Shown in pieces: positions 62,237 through 64,000 of a DNA stretch of 64,000 bases. The translations under genes and the position numbers were made by a program. Source of the stretch: Olsenella sp. oral taxon 807. Its GTDB lineage: Bacteria; Actinomycetota; Coriobacteriia; Coriobacteriales; Atopobiaceae. How positions within the stretch are numbered: the stretch's first letter is position 1; each line of letters opens with the position of its first letter. The DNA lies in contig NZ_CP012069.2 of NCBI RefSeq assembly GCF_001189515.2, positions 1,364,001-1,428,000 on the forward strand. Direction: 5' to 3'. Under the pieces are notes generated by a model. It did no database searches. It was not told where the DNA came from and was given only the letters and a program-made list of their open reading frames with translations.

Positions 62237-63856
62237 ATGGCGCAGAGGCCATCGAAGAATGTCAGCAAACAGGTGAGCAGGAGATTTTCGAGGAAATTCC
62301 AGTTTGATATGGTCTGGGAGGGTGGTTTGGTGGGCCTCGTGGGCGGAGGCGTCGTGACGCTCTACCGTCTTTGCCTCACCCGTGCGGAGGAGTTTCTGAG
62401 ATGGCTCCTCGTGCAGGCCCACCACACGCCGCTCGCCCTCGCGGGCTTCTTGGCACTCCTGCTTCTGTCCTGTCTTGTCGTGGCGAAGCTCGTGGGATGG
62501 GAGCCCTATACGCAGGGCTCTGGCATCCCACAGACTGACGCCGAGGTCATGGGCCGTATCGATATGCCCTGGCATCGCGTGATGTTCGCCAAGTTCACGG
62601 AGGGGTCCCTGCTCACCCTCTCGGGCCTCTCGCTTGGCAGGGAGGGACCCAGCATCCAGCTCGGTGGCATGGGCGGCAAGGCCGTCTCGAGGGCGCTTCG
62701 CAGGGGTCGAGGGGAGGAGCGCCTACTTGTCACCTGTGGCGCTGCGGCAGGTATGTCTGCGGCCTTTCACGCCCCTCTCACGGGCACCCTCTTTGCCATC
62801 GAGGAGATCCACAAGGAGTTCACACCATCGCTCATCGTCTCGGCCATGGCCTCTGCGGTTGCGTCTGACTTTCTGGTATCACAGGTTCTGGGCGTCTCAC
62901 CCGTGCTGCAACTGAGCGTCGTGCGCGACCTACCACACCAGCGCTACCTCTACGTGCTTGCGTTGGGTGTCTTATGTGGCATAGTGGGAAGCATCCACAA
63001 CAAGGGGATGTTCTTCTGCAGCGAGAGGGTCTATGGCAGGCTGGCGAAGCTTCCCTTTGCCGTGCGCCTCGCCATACCCTTTGTCATCACGGCTGTCATC
63101 GCGTTTGCGGCCCCAGTGCTTCTCTGCGGGGGAGACGCCATCGTCAAGGAGCTCGCACGGCCAAGCTTACTTCCCACGCTCACGCTCCTTGCGCTCCTGC
63201 TCGGAAAGTACCTCTTCACGACCGTGTGCTTTGCCTCGGGTGCCCCCGGAGGAACACTCTTTCCCCTCTGCGTCATGGGCATGCTCACAGGGGCGCTCTA
63301 CGGAAGCGTCCTCTCGAACGTGACGGGCATGCAGGACATATTCATCATCAACTTCATGGCCCTCGGCATCGCGGGCATTTTCTCGTCAGTCGTGCGGGCC
63401 CCGGTGACGGGCGTTGTGCTCGCCTTCGAACTCACGGGAAGCATGAGTGCGCTGCTATCGGTATCGATTGTCTCGATCGTGTCGTACGTCGTCGCGAACG
63501 TCATCGGAGTGGATGCCTTCTACGAGCACCTGCTCGTGAAGCTCTTGGGGGTGACCAAGATCAAGTCGTCCGTACGTGGCGGCGTCACAGGCGAGAAGGT
63601 CTTGCATGTATACACCGTCGGTGCGGGAAGCCAGGTCGAGGGCAAGCGGATCAGCGAGGTGAGCTGGCCTGAGTCGTCACGCATCATCACGATAGACCGT
63701 GAGGGCGTCGACGTGCTGCCCACAGGCTCGACCAAGCTCCAGGCGCTCGACGAGATCCTCGTCATCATGGGTGCGGACGGCGAGGACGAGGCTCAGGCCA
63801 AGATCTGGGCACTGTGCAAAAACTCGCTCGCGACGACACGCACACCGCGCAGCTGA
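62237..63856 (+). CDS. ClC-family chloride transporter with TrkA-C domain
   Basis: Encodes 539 residues. About ten or more membrane helices with the ClC anion-path motifs GSGIPQ (94-99) and GREGP (134-138, gating glutamate E136). AIEEIHKEF retains the internal glutamate of the proton path, so it is probably a Cl-/H+ antiporter. A cytosolic TrkA-C/RCK-type domain (about 455-530) follows. GAGGAGG lies close to the ATG (3 bases); the start is not certain. Possible role in acid resistance. Confidence 0.9.
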   Translation: MAQRPSKNVSKQVSRRFSRKFQFDMVWEGGLVGLVGGGVVTLYRLCLTRAEEFLRWLLVQAHHTPLALAGFLALLLLSCLVVAKLVGWEPYTQGSGIPQTDAEVMGRIDMPWHRVMFAKFTEGSLLTLSGLSLGREGPSIQLGGMGGKAVSRALRRGRGEERLLVTCGAAAGMSAAFHAPLTGTLFAIEEIHKEFTPSLIVSAMASAVASDFLVSQVLGVSPVLQLSVVRDLPHQRYLYVLALGVLCGIVGSIHNKGMFFCSERVYGRLAKLPFAVRLAIPFVITAVIAFAAPVLLCGGDAIVKELARPSLLPTLTLLALLLGKYLFTTVCFASGAPGGTLFPLCVMGMLTGALYGSVLSNVTGMQDIFIINFMALGIAGIFSSVVRAPVTGVVLAFELTGSMSALLSVSIVSIVSYVVANVIGVDAFYEHLLVKLLGVTKIKSSVRGGVTGEKVLHVYTVGAGSQVEGKRISEVSWPESSRIITIDREGVDVLPTGSTKLQALDEILVIMGADGEDEAQAKIWALCKNSLATTRTPRS

Positions 63857-64000
63857 CCCATTACACGCCGAGGTGGAGGCCGACCGCGCGATTGAAGAGG
63901 CCCGCTCCACTGGCATGGGACGCATAGGGCATCAGAGAAGACCACATGGCAAAGTGTGGTTGTGGTAGCTTGTGGTAGCCCTCTTACTTTACATAATATA
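63857..64000 (+). promoter_or_regulatory. Window end: possible outgoing promoter
   Basis: No gene in the last 144 bp. TTGTGGTAGC is tandemly repeated at 63960-63979. TTGTGG (63970-63975), 16 bp and CATAAT (63992-63997) form a possible promoter reading out of the window. Confidence 0.4.

Overview
The window looks like a chromosomal segment of a high-GC actinobacterium of the class Coriobacteriia (Olsenella/Atopobium-like). This is inferred from gene content and order and from family resemblance, not from a database search. Evidence includes the block rplS-rnhB-yraN-comM-dprA-trmFO-xerC-rpsB-tsf-pyrH-frr-uppS-cdsA-dxr-rseP-ispG-proS, a GarA-like FHA gene next to a FtsR-like MerR gene, non-mevalonate isoprenoid genes (dxr, ispG, ispH), and many GTG starts with Shine-Dalgarno sites. 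A sampled housekeeping line is about 68% GC.

Layout. 1-1109: a repeat-rich regulatory zone around rplS. 1110-7324: a tightly overlapping run from rnhB to xerC. 7400-9350: rpsB-tsf with its own promoter and terminator. 9460-18060: the pyrH-to-proS operon for pyrimidine supply, ribosome recycling, undecaprenyl and phospholipid precursors, the MEP pathway and intramembrane proteolysis. 18072-20884: a bacteriocin-type permease/ATPase pair. 20956-22193: a small membrane gene, a palindromic element and three leftward tRNAs (Val, Met/Ile2, Ala). 22277-43859: a long rightward series with a VOC protein, an ABC-F, an M50 protease, scpAB, an RsuA-type pseudouridine synthase, cmk, plsC, ispH, der, plsY, gpsA, rpe, a cysteine desulfurase, coaBC, a second ABC-F and a heterodimeric ABC exporter. 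43860-48580: sparse DNA with repeats, a one-domain alkyltransferase, a DeoR regulator, an unknown small protein and a leftward sucrose hydrolase. 48581-49241: tRNA-Pro and dCMP deaminase.

49242-55400 is an accessory island of strongly mixed composition. It holds an AT-rich stand-alone condensation-domain-like gene (one 60-base line has 21 G+C), a transposase fragment, and a degraded polymorphic-toxin-like locus. In that locus, short toxin-tip-like fragments sit directly before two very GC-rich genes of unknown function (one line has 51 of 60 G+C). One of these encodes a protein built from two copies of a ~270-residue unit. 55741-63856 returns to housekeeping genes: pgsA, a D,D-carboxypeptidase, a GcvT-like protein, patB-ridA, garA-like/ftsR-like, apt and a ClC transporter.

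The most unusual non-coding signal is a 169-bp element present twice (21503-21671 and 43898-44066). It carries a 17-bp palindrome in pairs with a 31-bp repeat distance and identical internal spacing in both copies. Two further families of dispersed intergenic repeats (981-1075 with 44484-44570; 274-360 with 45786-45872) also keep their spacing. No CRISPR array, rRNA or intact prophage was seen.
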